Shown: positions 35,303 through 44,433, counted from the first letter of the stretch. The stretch: 64,000 nucleotides of DNA from an uncultured Bacteroidaceae bacterium (GCA_944320955.1 CALUJL010000006.1:1-64000); one strand, 5' to 3'. The notes: generated by a model from the sequence alone, not told the origin. Numbers and translations are program-made.

Positions 35303-36376
35303 TTACAATAAGGATTTATACAACTCCCAATGCTCCTTAGCACACCGATCCCAAGAGAACCTCCCTGCACATTCTATTCCCCGCTTTGCCAATTGATGCC
35401 TTAAAGCCTCATCTTCTATCACTTTCTCCAAAGAATCCCTTATACTATCTATATCTTTCGGGTCAAAATACAATGCAGCATCACCTGCTATCTCTGGGAA
35501 ACAACTGGCATCAGATATGACAACAGGACAACCATTCACCATAGCCTCCAATATCGGCATCCCAAAGCCTTCATAAAGGGAAGGAAAAACAAAGAAAAGA
35601 GCATCACGATACAATCTTGACAAGGTTTCTTCATCCGCCACGCAATGCAACATGTTCCCCTGAATGTTTAGTTTTGCAAACATGTCCAACTCTTCCTTTG
35701 TAAAAGGCTTATATGTGCAAACAACTTTCACCTCAGGGTACTTTTCTGCAACGAGAGCATATGCATGAACGAATCTTTCAAAGTTCTTAAATTTTGCACG
35801 AGTCCCTACATATAAGATATAGGGTACCGAGAATACTTTCTCTTCAGTATTGTAAATTGGAGAATCTATGCCATGATAAATTACTTGTATTTTGTCCGGA
35901 TCAATGTCGAAATAACGAAGCATATCATTCTTTGTATTCTGACTTATTGCGATTACCTTGTCCGCACGTTCTAATGATTTGTGCTGCCAACGTACCACCG
36001 TCTTGTTATAATTCATCTCTGTAAGGAAATTCACATCATGATAAGTCGTTACCATCGGCTTTGTCCCTAAAGCCCTGATACAATATGTCTCAAAATGCGT
36101 TTGATGGAATACGTCAAACTTTCCCTGCATTATTCGATACAAAGAATAGGGCTTCCCCACATTCCGCATCAAGTAGTTTTTTCCATAGAAAGACAAATGA
36201 GGGAGGAATGGACATGACTTGAACAACTTATAGTTCTTTGCATATTCATTATTCGACAACCATGCCGAAACTTCCCATTCGTTAGGAGGAAGTCGATGTA
36301 TCACCTCTGCAAAATACTTTGATACTCCTCCATGGACTTGCATAGAGAATATCTGATGATCAAACAGAACTTTCAT
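35303..36376 (-). CDS. Glycosyltransferase family 4 (GT-B)
   Basis: A 357-residue retaining GT-B enzyme. The N-terminal domain has VHGGVSKYFAEVIHRL. The C-terminal Rossmann domain has ILYVGTRAKFKNFERFVHAYALVAEKYPEVKVV, and the nucleotide-sugar motif FVFPSLYEGFGMPILEAMVNGCPVV has the EX7E pattern. It would transfer a sugar from a nucleotide donor onto the growing repeat unit. Confidence 0.92.
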   Translation of the reverse strand: MKVLFDHQIFSMQVHGGVSKYFAEVIHRLPPNEWEVSAWLSNNEYAKNYKLFKSCPFLPHLSFYGKNYLMRNVGKPYSLYRIMQGKFDVFHQTHFETYCIRALGTKPMVTTYHDVNFLTEMNYNKTVVRWQHKSLERADKVIAISQNTKNDMLRYFDIDPDKIQVIYHGIDSPIYNTEEKVFSVPYILYVGTRAKFKNFERFVHAYALVAEKYPEVKVVCTYKPFTKEELDMFAKLNIQGNMLHCVADEETLSRLYRDALFFVFPSLYEGFGMPILEAMVNGCPVVISDASCFPEIAGDAALYFDPKDIDSIRDSLEKVIEDEALRHQLAKRGIECAGRFSWDRCAKEHWELYKSLL

Positions 36377-36390
36377 ATTATAAGCCTAAC

Positions 36391-37305
36391 CTATATAACC
36401 TGCTTTTCAGGCAAAAGCCGGGAAACAGTTTGATAATATTTTCGTTTATCCTGTTCTCTTAAAAGACTAAATATCAATATCCGGCACATTACCGAAACTC
36501 TCACAATCAGTTCTATAACCACTCGATAGGAATAGGGATAATGCAAAGAATAGTAAGTATTACGCCCCTCAATTGAATATCGAATACGGGAAACATTTAT
36601 TCCCGGCTTAAAACTTTTCCCTTCCAAATGCTGGATTTTAGCCTGAGGAACAGAAACCACCTTGTAGCCCGCTTTCTTAATGCGATACGTCAACTCTGTC
36701 TCCTCATAATACATGAAAAAACGCGGCGAGAAACAGCCCACCTTGTCTAAAACCTCACGACGTACCATCATGTCTGCACCAGTTATGTAACCGACACTGC
36801 GAGACTTCCCCGTATGGTTAAACTGCCTATTCTTTCCCCACAGCAATTTATCTACCAAGTTACCACCCAACAAATCATTCAACTCCCAAAGAATTCCGGG
36901 CAGATACATTCGATAAGAATGCATCGGACGCATCTCCACATCATACAAATTGCCCCCACAAACTCCAACGTTGGGATGAGCATCCAAATAATCAGACAGA
37001 TACTTTACAGAATTGTTCAAAAGCAAAGTGTCGGGATTGAGGAAGAAGATGTTCCGTCCCCGTGCAATTTTCAACCCTTCATTATTTGCACGGCCAAAAC
37101 CAATATTCTCAGATAATGGCAGACACACCACCTTTGGGAAACAATCTTGTATCCGCTCTTGAAATCCATCCTCCGAATTATTATCCACCACTATGACTTC
37201 ATAGCTTACACCTTCTGTCTGCTCATAAATAGACCGGATACAATCCAATATCAAATTAACGGTCTTGTAATTTACAATTATGACCGAAACATCCACTATT
37301 AGCAT
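36391..37305 (-). CDS. Glycosyltransferase family 2 (rhamnosyltransferase-like)
   Basis: A 304-residue GT-A enzyme opening DVSVIIVNYKTVNLILDCIRSIYEQTEGVSYEVIVVDNNSEDG. GRANNEGLKIARGRNIFFLNPDTLLL carries the metal-binding NPD. FSPRFFMYYEETELTYRIKKAGYKVV is typical of the WbbL-like rhamnosyltransferase branch. Sugar specificity is not certain. Confidence 0.9.
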   Translation of the reverse strand: MLIVDVSVIIVNYKTVNLILDCIRSIYEQTEGVSYEVIVVDNNSEDGFQERIQDCFPKVVCLPLSENIGFGRANNEGLKIARGRNIFFLNPDTLLLNNSVKYLSDYLDAHPNVGVCGGNLYDVEMRPMHSYRMYLPGILWELNDLLGGNLVDKLLWGKNRQFNHTGKSRSVGYITGADMMVRREVLDKVGCFSPRFFMYYEETELTYRIKKAGYKVVSVPQAKIQHLEGKSFKPGINVSRIRYSIEGRNTYYSLHYPYSYRVVIELIVRVSVMCRILIFSLLREQDKRKYYQTVSRLLPEKQVI

Positions 37306-37319
37306 GTTTAAAACAGATA

Positions 37320-38522
37320 CTATTTCCGACCAGCACTAAATACCCGAAAGACATTCCTCTTTCTTTCAGTATAATCATCTTTACTGGTCACCAATATATT
37401 AGAATATTTCATCGCCAAATTACTTCCATTGATACCAACCTTTATCATAAATAGCATTAGCAATGCCATAAAGAATAGCCGCTTTTTTTCTATCAACAAC
37501 AAGAAGTTAGGCAATAAGAACCAATATGAAAAAGCAAACAGATAGGTAATTCTTTTTGCTATCTCACTCGAGATAGGAGAAAGCAGATGTAACGAAACAT
37601 ACAAGAATAGGAATGAATTGTAAAAGATTCGATTGCTTGTACGCTGCCGGATTAGATTTTGATATCCGAATGTAAAGAGCATAAAAAAGAGTAGACGCTC
37701 AAAATAACCTATAGTAAATCCATATTCGCCGCCATAAGTTTTACTCGACTGCCATAATTCCGCCTTGTCAGATATCTTATCAGTTCCCAATATTCCATCC
37801 ACAAAAAGGGTCAAACTCTGCAACTGAGAAGAAAGAGACACGCTTAAGAAGAAAACAACATTCGAAAAAACAAAAAGAGCCCAAACCCACTTCTTGGGGA
37901 TTTCCCTATGCAATACAAAATACAATGGCAAATAAACTATAGACGAGGTATGAAATGTGCAGCCTAATATATTTAACCCCAAATAGGGTAACAAAGAACG
38001 CCTTTCCAGATATGGCAAAGAAAGCAAAAAGAGCATCATTGCCTTTGAATTACGATATAAATTGATTTCTATACCTAACCCCCAATACCCAAGAAAAGCG
38101 ATAAAAGTAAATATTGTAGAAATACTATACCGTCGAGAAAGATAATATACTACAAGCAAATCCAATAAGGTATTTATAAAGACCCACGCAAAATAATCAG
38201 GAAAAATCGTTTTTATTATAGCACTATAAATAACAAAACCTAGCTCAAATATTGTCGAATCCAAATCGGCTAAAGATAACTCCGTTATAATCGGCAAACG
38301 ATTGTAAAATGGATAATAACCAATAAAATCCGATCCTAAATGCCCCCTAAGACCGATAAACACAAGCATGACAAGAAAAGCTATCTTACGGCTATCAGCC
38401 TTGCGGAGCATGTGCAACTTCCCCACCTCATTCAAAGCCAAAAACAGCAAAATGAAGAAAACAGCGATATAGGGAATCGAATAGATATAACTAATTACAG
38501 GCATTGAACTCTTAAATATCAA
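37320..38522 (-). CDS. EpsG-like / Wzy polysaccharide polymerase
   Basis: A 400-residue membrane protein with about 10-12 hydrophobic segments and little sequence conservation. LVMLVFIGLRGHLGSDFIGYYPFYNRLP is the EpsG family hallmark: an RG/D region followed by the Y-x-x-Y-N loop. A large outside loop in the C-terminal half fits Wzy-type polymerases. It would polymerise the flipped repeat units. The start may be the Met at 38504 (MPVISYIYS) instead of 38522. It is among the most AT-rich genes in the window. Confidence 0.8.
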   Translation of the reverse strand: MIFKSSMPVISYIYSIPYIAVFFILLFLALNEVGKLHMLRKADSRKIAFLVMLVFIGLRGHLGSDFIGYYPFYNRLPIITELSLADLDSTIFELGFVIYSAIIKTIFPDYFAWVFINTLLDLLVVYYLSRRYSISTIFTFIAFLGYWGLGIEINLYRNSKAMMLFLLSLPYLERRSLLPYLGLNILGCTFHTSSIVYLPLYFVLHREIPKKWVWALFVFSNVVFFLSVSLSSQLQSLTLFVDGILGTDKISDKAELWQSSKTYGGEYGFTIGYFERLLFFMLFTFGYQNLIRQRTSNRIFYNSFLFLYVSLHLLSPISSEIAKRITYLFAFSYWFLLPNFLLLIEKKRLFFMALLMLFMIKVGINGSNLAMKYSNILVTSKDDYTERKRNVFRVFSAGRK

Positions 38523-38559
38523 ACTTCAACGGCTAACTACCTCGTTTCGCTCTACCCAA

Positions 38560-39585
38560 CTATTTCTCTCCCAAACACCATGCTGGGATATGCCTGCGCA
38601 ACAAAACACAGATCAGCAAAACGATGAAAACAAATACTAAGCTGTATGCAAACAACAACCATGCGTTTAATGCTGGAAACAACTGAGTGAGCAATTTGTT
38701 AGCCACTAAGAGAGGAATCCAATGCGCTACATAAAACAGCATGGAATCCTTTCCCAAATATTCCAAGAACGATACCCGGAAAGGCAACAACCTAATAACA
38801 AAAGAAAGAGACAAACATCCTATCCATGATAGCGATACAACCACAGGATAAGAGACTCCTTCAGACAAATTCCCAATTGCAAACTGATTCGAACGCATTC
38901 CGGCACAAGGCAAAAAGAAATAAACACTAACCATATACACAGCAAGAAGCAAGCAAATACCCCCCCCCGTTATCTTTTTATCACCCGTAATATAATTTCT
39001 GCTCCACCTGCCTAACAGTAGAAATGCCAAACCCGGGAAAGCCGTGGACAAGGACAGCGGCAACTGCACGCTATACTCTGACAACACAGCACCTATCACA
39101 ACGGCTATAACAAAAGCACAGACTTCCCCACGTTCCGGCAACAAACGAAAAAACAAGCGCGACCAAAACAAGGAAAGCAAAAACCAAAGAGGCAAATTCC
39201 CATCCGGGGCACCGTTCTTCACGATTCCCCAAGCCGGTAACAATAAGGTCTTCCACACAGGATGTCCCCCCTCCCACAAATCGAACCCCATCCATACCAC
39301 AGAACCTATTACAGAGAACACGACATACGGGAGTAACAACCGAAAAGCATCCTTCCGTATCCAATCGTTCAAAGCTCTTTTTCTATTAAGGAATAAGCCG
39401 GCCTTGAAATAAAACCAAGGCATAAAGAAAAAGAAAGCCTTGTCCCAATAGTCAAAGAATGTCCCCGTACCCCACAATCCACTCCACTGCAAGATGTGCA
39501 TTACTACTATTTGCAGGATAAACAAGCCGCTTATCAAATCCAAATATGAAACTCTACGTGTTCCATTCCCAAAACCGACATTCAT
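38560..39585 (-). CDS. Acyltransferase family 3 with in-frame G9 tract
   Basis: A 341-residue membrane acyltransferase. The opening RVSYLDLISGLFILQIVVMHIL has the conserved histidine, followed by FFFFMPWFYFKAGLFL and several further membrane segments, ending DSMLFYVAHWIPLLVANKLL. It resembles the OafA/NodX group that O-acetylates surface sugars. A run of nine G (38960-38968, codons for ITGGGIC) lies within a loop between membrane segments and is currently in frame. Slippage would truncate the protein at about two thirds. Confidence 0.88.
   Translation of the reverse strand: MNVGFGNGTRRVSYLDLISGLFILQIVVMHILQWSGLWGTGTFFDYWDKAFFFFMPWFYFKAGLFLNRKRALNDWIRKDAFRLLLPYVVFSVIGSVVWMGFDLWEGGHPVWKTLLLPAWGIVKNGAPDGNLPLWFLLSLFWSRLFFRLLPERGEVCAFVIAVVIGAVLSEYSVQLPLSLSTAFPGLAFLLLGRWSRNYITGDKKITGGGICLLLAVYMVSVYFFLPCAGMRSNQFAIGNLSEGVSYPVVVSLSWIGCLSLSFVIRLLPFRVSFLEYLGKDSMLFYVAHWIPLLVANKLLTQLFPALNAWLLFAYSLVFVFIVLLICVLLRRHIPAWCLGEK
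38960..38968 (-). repeat. G9 homopolymer in an acyltransferase gene (in frame)
   Basis: Nine G on the coding strand, within codons for Thr-Gly-Gly-Gly. A gain or loss of one base shifts the frame. Confidence 0.85.
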
Positions 39586-39590
39586 ACTTT

Positions 39591-40742
39591 CTAACGAAAA
39601 GACTTTACCAATCGTGACTTTTTCAAAAGCCTACACATCATATCATGTAGCCTTATCTGCCCATGACAAAGAAGAAAATAAGACAACCAAAGTTTTTTTG
39701 ACATATTTCCAAATCCTACAATCCTCATTTGTCCACCATACAAGGACAATAATTTTTCGCTCCACTTCCTTCCATCTTCGAACATGCCTAATTTGTAGAA
39801 TGTAACGATCAGACGAATAAAACGAATTATTGGACTGCAAACAGGATGCTTATAAAATGACTCTTTACCTGCTAAACTATTATATTGCTTAAAAAGAGCA
39901 TAATAGGAAGCATCTGAGGATGTCTTATAAATCACTTTCAAAGGGAAAAGGAGAATATAATAGTTAATCATACGCTTTCCCCAACTTTCTCCACAAAACT
40001 TTTCTACAGTTTGGATTCTTTCATAAATTAAACCACAAAGTTCCTGGACCTCTTCTACGGAATAATTGCATCTGATATCACGAGGAAACCTTGTTGGATT
40101 ATAATAAAAGTAATCCACACTACTGATAGCATGTATTGAGTTACAATATTTGATGTAATCCAAATTAAACAATAAATCTTCACCATCTCTTGCTTTTAAA
40201 TTAAAAGCAAGAGAATTTCCTACAATTATATCACGCTTATATAATTTTCCCCAAACTACTGAAAGGGCACTTTGTCTTTGTTCAAGAAGAAATTTAATTT
40301 CATCTTTCTTATATATCTGATCTTTAGATCTATTTATACAGAGAGAAGGTATGGTTTGACTTCCTGATATAATTAAATCTTCCGAGAATTGCAACAAATG
40401 CATTAAGTAATCCCTTTCCACATAATCATCAGCATCAACAAATGCGATACATTCCCCCCGAACTTGCTCTAAACCTTTATTACGGGCAACGCTAACACCT
40501 TGGTTCTTTTCATGGAAGACCCGCACACGGCTATCTTTCTTCGCATATTCATCGCAGATCTCTCCGCTCCGGTCAGGACTTCCGTCATCGATCAACAACA
40601 CCTCAAAGTTTCTAAATGTCTGGGTTAGCAGGCTATCCATACAACGATTCAGGTACGCTTCGGCCTTATAGACGGGAACGATCACACTCACTTTCGGGGC
40701 TTGAATTGTAACCCCAAGTCCTTGTTCCTGCTGTAAATTCAT
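39591..40742 (-). CDS. Glycosyltransferase family 2
   Basis: A 383-residue GT-A enzyme. PKVSVIVPVYKAEAYLNRCMDSLLTQTFRNFEVLLIDDGSPDRSGEICDEYA is the classic GT2 opening, the metal site is CIAFVDADDYVERDYL (DADD), and RDGEDLLFNLDYIKYC lies in the acceptor region. The start at 40742 gives 18 residues before the domain, longer than usual; no closer Met is present. It lies 4 bases after the flippase gene. Confidence 0.9.
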   Translation of the reverse strand: MNLQQEQGLGVTIQAPKVSVIVPVYKAEAYLNRCMDSLLTQTFRNFEVLLIDDGSPDRSGEICDEYAKKDSRVRVFHEKNQGVSVARNKGLEQVRGECIAFVDADDYVERDYLMHLLQFSEDLIISGSQTIPSLCINRSKDQIYKKDEIKFLLEQRQSALSVVWGKLYKRDIIVGNSLAFNLKARDGEDLLFNLDYIKYCNSIHAISSVDYFYYNPTRFPRDIRCNYSVEEVQELCGLIYERIQTVEKFCGESWGKRMINYYILLFPLKVIYKTSSDASYYALFKQYNSLAGKESFYKHPVCSPIIRFIRLIVTFYKLGMFEDGRKWSEKLLSLYGGQMRIVGFGNMSKKLWLSYFLLCHGQIRLHDMMCRLLKKSRLVKSFR

Positions 40743-40746
40743 AGCT

Positions 40747-42318
40747 TTATTTCCTCCTTATCTTTCGCGAAAAATATAACACTACTTTTTGACTAATAAA
40801 ATTCCTCTCCCCTTTTGTCAGACCCAACAAGAGAATCATAGCGACCGTAAGTAAAAGACAGATACTACTAGAACCTACCAATTTGGAAAAGCTTTCAACC
40901 TTCAAACATTCTCTTAAACACCACACCAATAGAGCCAAAGGGATAACTACCCGTAAAAGCGGATAGAGTATTTCAGTAAGGTATCTCCGCCTCGCCAATC
41001 TTATCGCTGGGTAGACTATCCAGACGCGGACAAACTGGGTTATCACTTCTACAATCCAATAGATGACAAACACACCTTCCGGTAGGATATGCACGAACTT
41101 CAAAAACACATATGCCATCGGGACGATCGTCAAAAGCAACGTGCCTTCTACAAGCTGGAATTTCTTCAACTGTCCCGTAGCATGGATGCCAATAATCGTA
41201 GGCTGGCTCAGTGTGTAATTCATGCAAATCAGCAGCATCAGGCGGGTAAACGCCACGGAATGTTCCGGAACCTGCCCCAACCACAGATGCAATACATATT
41301 CCGTATTGACCATCAAGGGTACAACGAGTAACAGCACCAAAAAGAAAGCATATTTCGAGCTTCCGATTATCAGCTTGTGCATATACTCCAAATCACCTTG
41401 GGCATACGACTTGACTATTTGGGGGCGGACGGCCATCAGGAAATTATTGAAGAACTGAGAGACGGCACTTTGTACCTGTACCGCAATGCCCCGGGCGGCA
41501 TTTACCGAAGGACCGAAAAACAAGTTCAACAGAATATTTAATCCCTGGGTATAGCCCATCACAGCCAGATTGCCGTTCATCGTCCATCCGGCAAAGGAGA
41601 AAATCTTGCCCGACAGCTCCTTGTCCCACAACAGACGCGACCGGATGCCCGGGAAATGGCGGGAACAATAAACAGTATAGAGCAGACGGACCAGAAATTG
41701 GATAAAAGCCAACAGCAAGGCATACACGATCAGTTTGTCCCCCATAGGTTGTATAATGGCAAATGCCACCCCCAACTTGAGTAAAACCTCCGCCACCGAA
41801 ATATAAGCAAAGGCTTCCATCCGTTCATGGGCGACAATCAAGGCATTGTAAGGAGTACTCACGATGGAAACAAGGATTGTAAACACGGAGCACTGGTAAG
41901 CCCATAAGGCGGCATTCAGCCGTTCTGCCGGAATCACTAACTTCTCAAGCACAAACCAAAGCCCGGCTGTCTCGGCAAAAAGCAGGATGAGGACAGCCAA
42001 CAGGTAATGGACGGTCACCGAACAGCGGAACACCCGGTTCAGGTCGCCATCATCGCCTTTTCCCAATTCAAAGGTCAAGAAACGGGACGTGGCCGCAGTC
42101 AGCGAACCATTGAGGAAGCCCAGCATGGCCACTACCCCGCCCACCACATTGTAGATGCCATAATCCTCTACGCCCAACGCCCGAAGGACAACGCGGGAAG
42201 TGTAGAGGGTCACTGCCATTACCAACAGCATCCGGGCGTAAAGCAACAGGGAATTCTTGGCGATGCGCTTGTTGTTCTGGTTTATGGTTGCAGTCACGAA
42301 GTATTCGTTTCCTATCAA
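40747..42318 (-). CDS. wzx: Wzx-type lipid-linked oligosaccharide flippase
   Basis: A 523-residue polysaccharide transporter with about 14 membrane segments (MATE/MOP superfamily). RIAKNSLLLYARMLLVMAVTLYTSRVVLRALGVEDYGIYNVVGGVVAM is the Bacteroidetes Wzx pattern, and FNNFLMAVRPQIVKSYAQGD lies in the middle. It moves the undecaprenyl-linked repeat unit across the inner membrane. The start overlaps the previous gene's stop by ATGA, which supports 42318. Confidence 0.9.
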   Translation of the reverse strand: MIGNEYFVTATINQNNKRIAKNSLLLYARMLLVMAVTLYTSRVVLRALGVEDYGIYNVVGGVVAMLGFLNGSLTAATSRFLTFELGKGDDGDLNRVFRCSVTVHYLLAVLILLFAETAGLWFVLEKLVIPAERLNAALWAYQCSVFTILVSIVSTPYNALIVAHERMEAFAYISVAEVLLKLGVAFAIIQPMGDKLIVYALLLAFIQFLVRLLYTVYCSRHFPGIRSRLLWDKELSGKIFSFAGWTMNGNLAVMGYTQGLNILLNLFFGPSVNAARGIAVQVQSAVSQFFNNFLMAVRPQIVKSYAQGDLEYMHKLIIGSSKYAFFLVLLLVVPLMVNTEYVLHLWLGQVPEHSVAFTRLMLLICMNYTLSQPTIIGIHATGQLKKFQLVEGTLLLTIVPMAYVFLKFVHILPEGVFVIYWIVEVITQFVRVWIVYPAIRLARRRYLTEILYPLLRVVIPLALLVWCLRECLKVESFSKLVGSSSICLLLTVAMILLLGLTKGERNFISQKVVLYFSRKIRRK

Positions 42319-43082
42319 TAAAACGGCACCGGCTCGCCGGGGAACTCGTAACGCAAGTCCCTTGTCCGGTCACCAATCTTTTTAGCCGGAATTCCGGCCA
42401 CTAAAGTATAGGGAGCCACATCCTTTGTTACGACGGCGCCAGCCGCGACCACGGCTCCCTCGCCGATTGTCACACTATGCAGGATTGTGACATTTGGGCC
42501 TATCCAAGCGCGGTCTCCAATCCGTACCCGGAAACTTTTGTCCGAATTGCAACGGAAGTCCGGATCACGGTGGTCATGCTGTTCCGTATAGATATGGACA
42601 TTCGATGAGAAGTTTACATTCTTCCCAATTTCGATTCCGTTACGGGCATCCAACAAGGCCTTATCGCCAATAATGGTACCCTCACCGATATGCAATTTCT
42701 CGGAAGCACGGATTTCCGCACCCCAGTAGATGATGCTCTTCGGGGCCATGTCCACCAGCCACACATGGCGGTACAGGAAATCACGCACATGGTGGGAGGG
42801 AATCAGCCCGGTCTGGAAATCGGCATAGCGGATATAACCGCCCACGTACCGCTTGAGCTGGCCCAAAAGGCCTCGTTTCTTCTTTGCATTCGTTAGGGGG
42901 GGGGGAATACTATTTAACTCGTTTCCCGACTCCGGATAAACGGTTGTATGCTGGCGGTTCCGGGCGCGGACCAGACGGATTACGGGGAGCATCAAAACAA
43001 ACACAATCCATTTCAGATACAACAAAAGGAGTAGGATTAAAAGCGATATAATCAAACCATTAGACAGCATCATGACTTCCAT
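42315..43082 (-). CDS. Membrane-anchored hexapeptide-repeat acyltransferase with C10 tract
   Basis: A 255-residue acetyltransferase. An N-terminal membrane segment (LIISLLILLLLLYLKWIVFVLML) is followed by a linker and, from about residue 115, a left-handed beta-helix (IGEGTIIGDKALLDARNGIEIGKNVNFSSNVHI, WIGPNVTILHSVTIGEGAVVAAGAVVTKDV). The catalytic His is probably in TEQHDHRDPDF. Codons 59-62 (Pro-Pro-Pro-Leu) lie in a C10 run, now in frame. A slip would remove the catalytic domain. Confidence 0.88.
   Translation of the reverse strand: MEVMMLSNGLIISLLILLLLLYLKWIVFVLMLPVIRLVRARNRQHTTVYPESGNELNSIPPPLTNAKKKRGLLGQLKRYVGGYIRYADFQTGLIPSHHVRDFLYRHVWLVDMAPKSIIYWGAEIRASEKLHIGEGTIIGDKALLDARNGIEIGKNVNFSSNVHIYTEQHDHRDPDFRCNSDKSFRVRIGDRAWIGPNVTILHSVTIGEGAVVAAGAVVTKDVAPYTLVAGIPAKKIGDRTRDLRYEFPGEPVPFY
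42896..42905 (-). repeat. C10 homopolymer in a hexapeptide acyltransferase gene (in frame)
   Basis: Ten C on the coding strand (ten G on the plus strand), encoding Pro-Pro-Pro and the first base of Leu, between the membrane anchor and the catalytic beta-helix. Confidence 0.85.
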
Positions 43083-43091
43083 TTTTATGAT

Positions 43092-43790
43092 TCATTCAAT
43101 ACAATACTCTATCTTGTCATCTTCCAAGTTCCGCCAGTAGCCTGTCTTTTTCAGCACGGCAGGGCTGCCGCCGAGGATGGAATACGAAGGGACATCGTAT
43201 TTGCCCGAAAGGAGGGAACGGGCCCCCACCGTGGTGTAATCAGGCAATAGCGTGCCTTTCAATATCAAAGTGCCCATGCCGATCCATGTATCGGAACCGA
43301 TGGAGACAGGGGCATAACCTTTCGAACACCCCCCTCCGTTTACTTTTGTTAACTTATGAAAGTCTGTATCGACAACTGTGCAATCCCAACCGAAACGTAC
43401 CCGCGACGCAAATTTCATTCCACAATATGACGCCAGTTTCAAGGCCGTAGCTTGGAAATAGTTGCCGAATTCGACTTTCGATTTTGCTCCGATGGAGATA
43501 TGCGAAGCATTGCCGATCCCTGCACACCCTTTAAAGACTATTTCTCCACCGTGGTTTTCGAGCATGATTCCCGTGTTGGGACATAAGGAAACGGTGGGGA
43601 AACCCAATTTTATCATCCCGGTACGGATATTGTCGCTCTCAATCCGGACCGTGCCTTTCAATTCCAGAAAACGGGGTTTGTAGAGCAGGATCGGGAGTTT
43701 CACGGCTTGCCGCAGGGGCAGGTAGTGGAAATTGAAGTACACGCTTGCGGACAGGCTGCGGAGCAGGCGGAAAAGGGTGGATACGCGCAT
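43092..43790 (-). CDS. Hexapeptide-repeat acetyltransferase
   Basis: A 232-residue protein, first biosynthetic gene of the locus. Hexapeptide coils run from about residue 60 (GMIKLGFPTVSLCPNTGIMLENHGGEIVFKGCAGIGNAS) to residue 215, with VVDTDFHKL as the probable active-site His region and PVSIGSDTWIGMGTLILKG in the last coils. It lacks a membrane anchor. A likely O- or N-acetyltransferase of a sugar in the repeat unit. A shorter G6 run occurs in codons for KVNGGGCSK. Confidence 0.87.
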   Translation of the reverse strand: MRVSTLFRLLRSLSASVYFNFHYLPLRQAVKLPILLYKPRFLELKGTVRIESDNIRTGMIKLGFPTVSLCPNTGIMLENHGGEIVFKGCAGIGNASHISIGAKSKVEFGNYFQATALKLASYCGMKFASRVRFGWDCTVVDTDFHKLTKVNGGGCSKGYAPVSIGSDTWIGMGTLILKGTLLPDYTTVGARSLLSGKYDVPSYSILGGSPAVLKKTGYWRNLEDDKIEYCIE

Positions 43791-43907
43791 GATTCTAATC
43801 GTTCAAAGCAAAGGTCGAGGGAATGCCCGGCCCGCTATTTCGTGGCTGGTGGCAACCCGGGAAAAGAATGTTCTTCGTTGTAAGCAAAATGGATACGTGG
43901 GGAAACT

Positions 43908-43951
43908 AATTTTCTCCCGTGTATATGTTTCCGTCCACACGGGAGGAAATT
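43908..43951 (-). other. Hairpin with flanking tandem motifs between upxZ-like gene and first biosynthetic gene
   Basis: AATTTTCTCCCGTGT (43908-43922) pairs with ACACGGGAGGAAATT (43937-43951) with one mismatch. The flanking DNA repeats CGTGGGGAAA three times and GGAAATTTTTGTA twice in direct orientation (43895-43980). The remaining part of 43791-44007 is AT-rich with no gene; a GACCTTTG just upstream of 43790 is a weak -7 candidate. Confidence 0.55.
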
Positions 43952-44007
43952 TTTGTACGCACGTGGGGAAATTTTTGTAGGTTCTTCGTTAGAGTTGTTG
44001 TCCGGCC

Positions 44008-44433
44008 TCAGGCGGCGGGGAGGTGGAGGGCAAGGGCCGCCTCCAGGCGGTGGCGGAGGGCGTCGCTTGCGGCGGGGAGCCGGGACAGGAGGGCTTGGGC
44101 CTGCTCTATCAACCCCAGCAGGCGGCGGCGAAGGGCCGGGGTGCTGAAGGGGAGCCCGGCATGGGCTTCCAACTCCAGGAGGCACAGTTCGGCTTCAGTC
44201 GCCAAGGGGAAAGGATTCTTTCCTTGGGCATCGTTTTCCGCAGGGGTATGCTCCTTTTTGCTTGCTGGAGGAAAGGGGGCATGCCCGGATTGCAGGGATT
44301 CCCGATCTGTCTGCAAGGATTCCAGCAGGTGGAAGAGGCGTTCTTGGGCTTCCAAGGGGTCGGGGCAAGTGTCCGAATGCAGGAGTTCGAGCTGGTTCTT
44401 CAGCTCGGAGATATAAGAAGTTATGGGCATCAT
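44008..44433 (-). CDS. UpxZ-like regulator of the polysaccharide locus
   Basis: A 141-residue all-helical protein directly downstream of upxY in the direction of transcription, the usual place of UpxZ, which in B. fragilis inhibits UpxY-dependent antitermination of other capsule loci. The stretch ATEAELCLLELEAHAGLPF followed by LLGLIEQAQALLSRLPAASDALRHRL follows the UpxZ pattern (E-A-x-L-C-L-x-L-L, then LD-x-LP-x-SLLK). Overall similarity looks weak, so this is a divergent member or an analogue. The start at 44433 (MMPITSYIS) is chosen over 44538, which lies in a palindromic repeat. Confidence 0.5.
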   Translation of the reverse strand: MMPITSYISELKNQLELLHSDTCPDPLEAQERLFHLLESLQTDRESLQSGHAPFPPASKKEHTPAENDAQGKNPFPLATEAELCLLELEAHAGLPFSTPALRRRLLGLIEQAQALLSRLPAASDALRHRLEAALALHLPAA

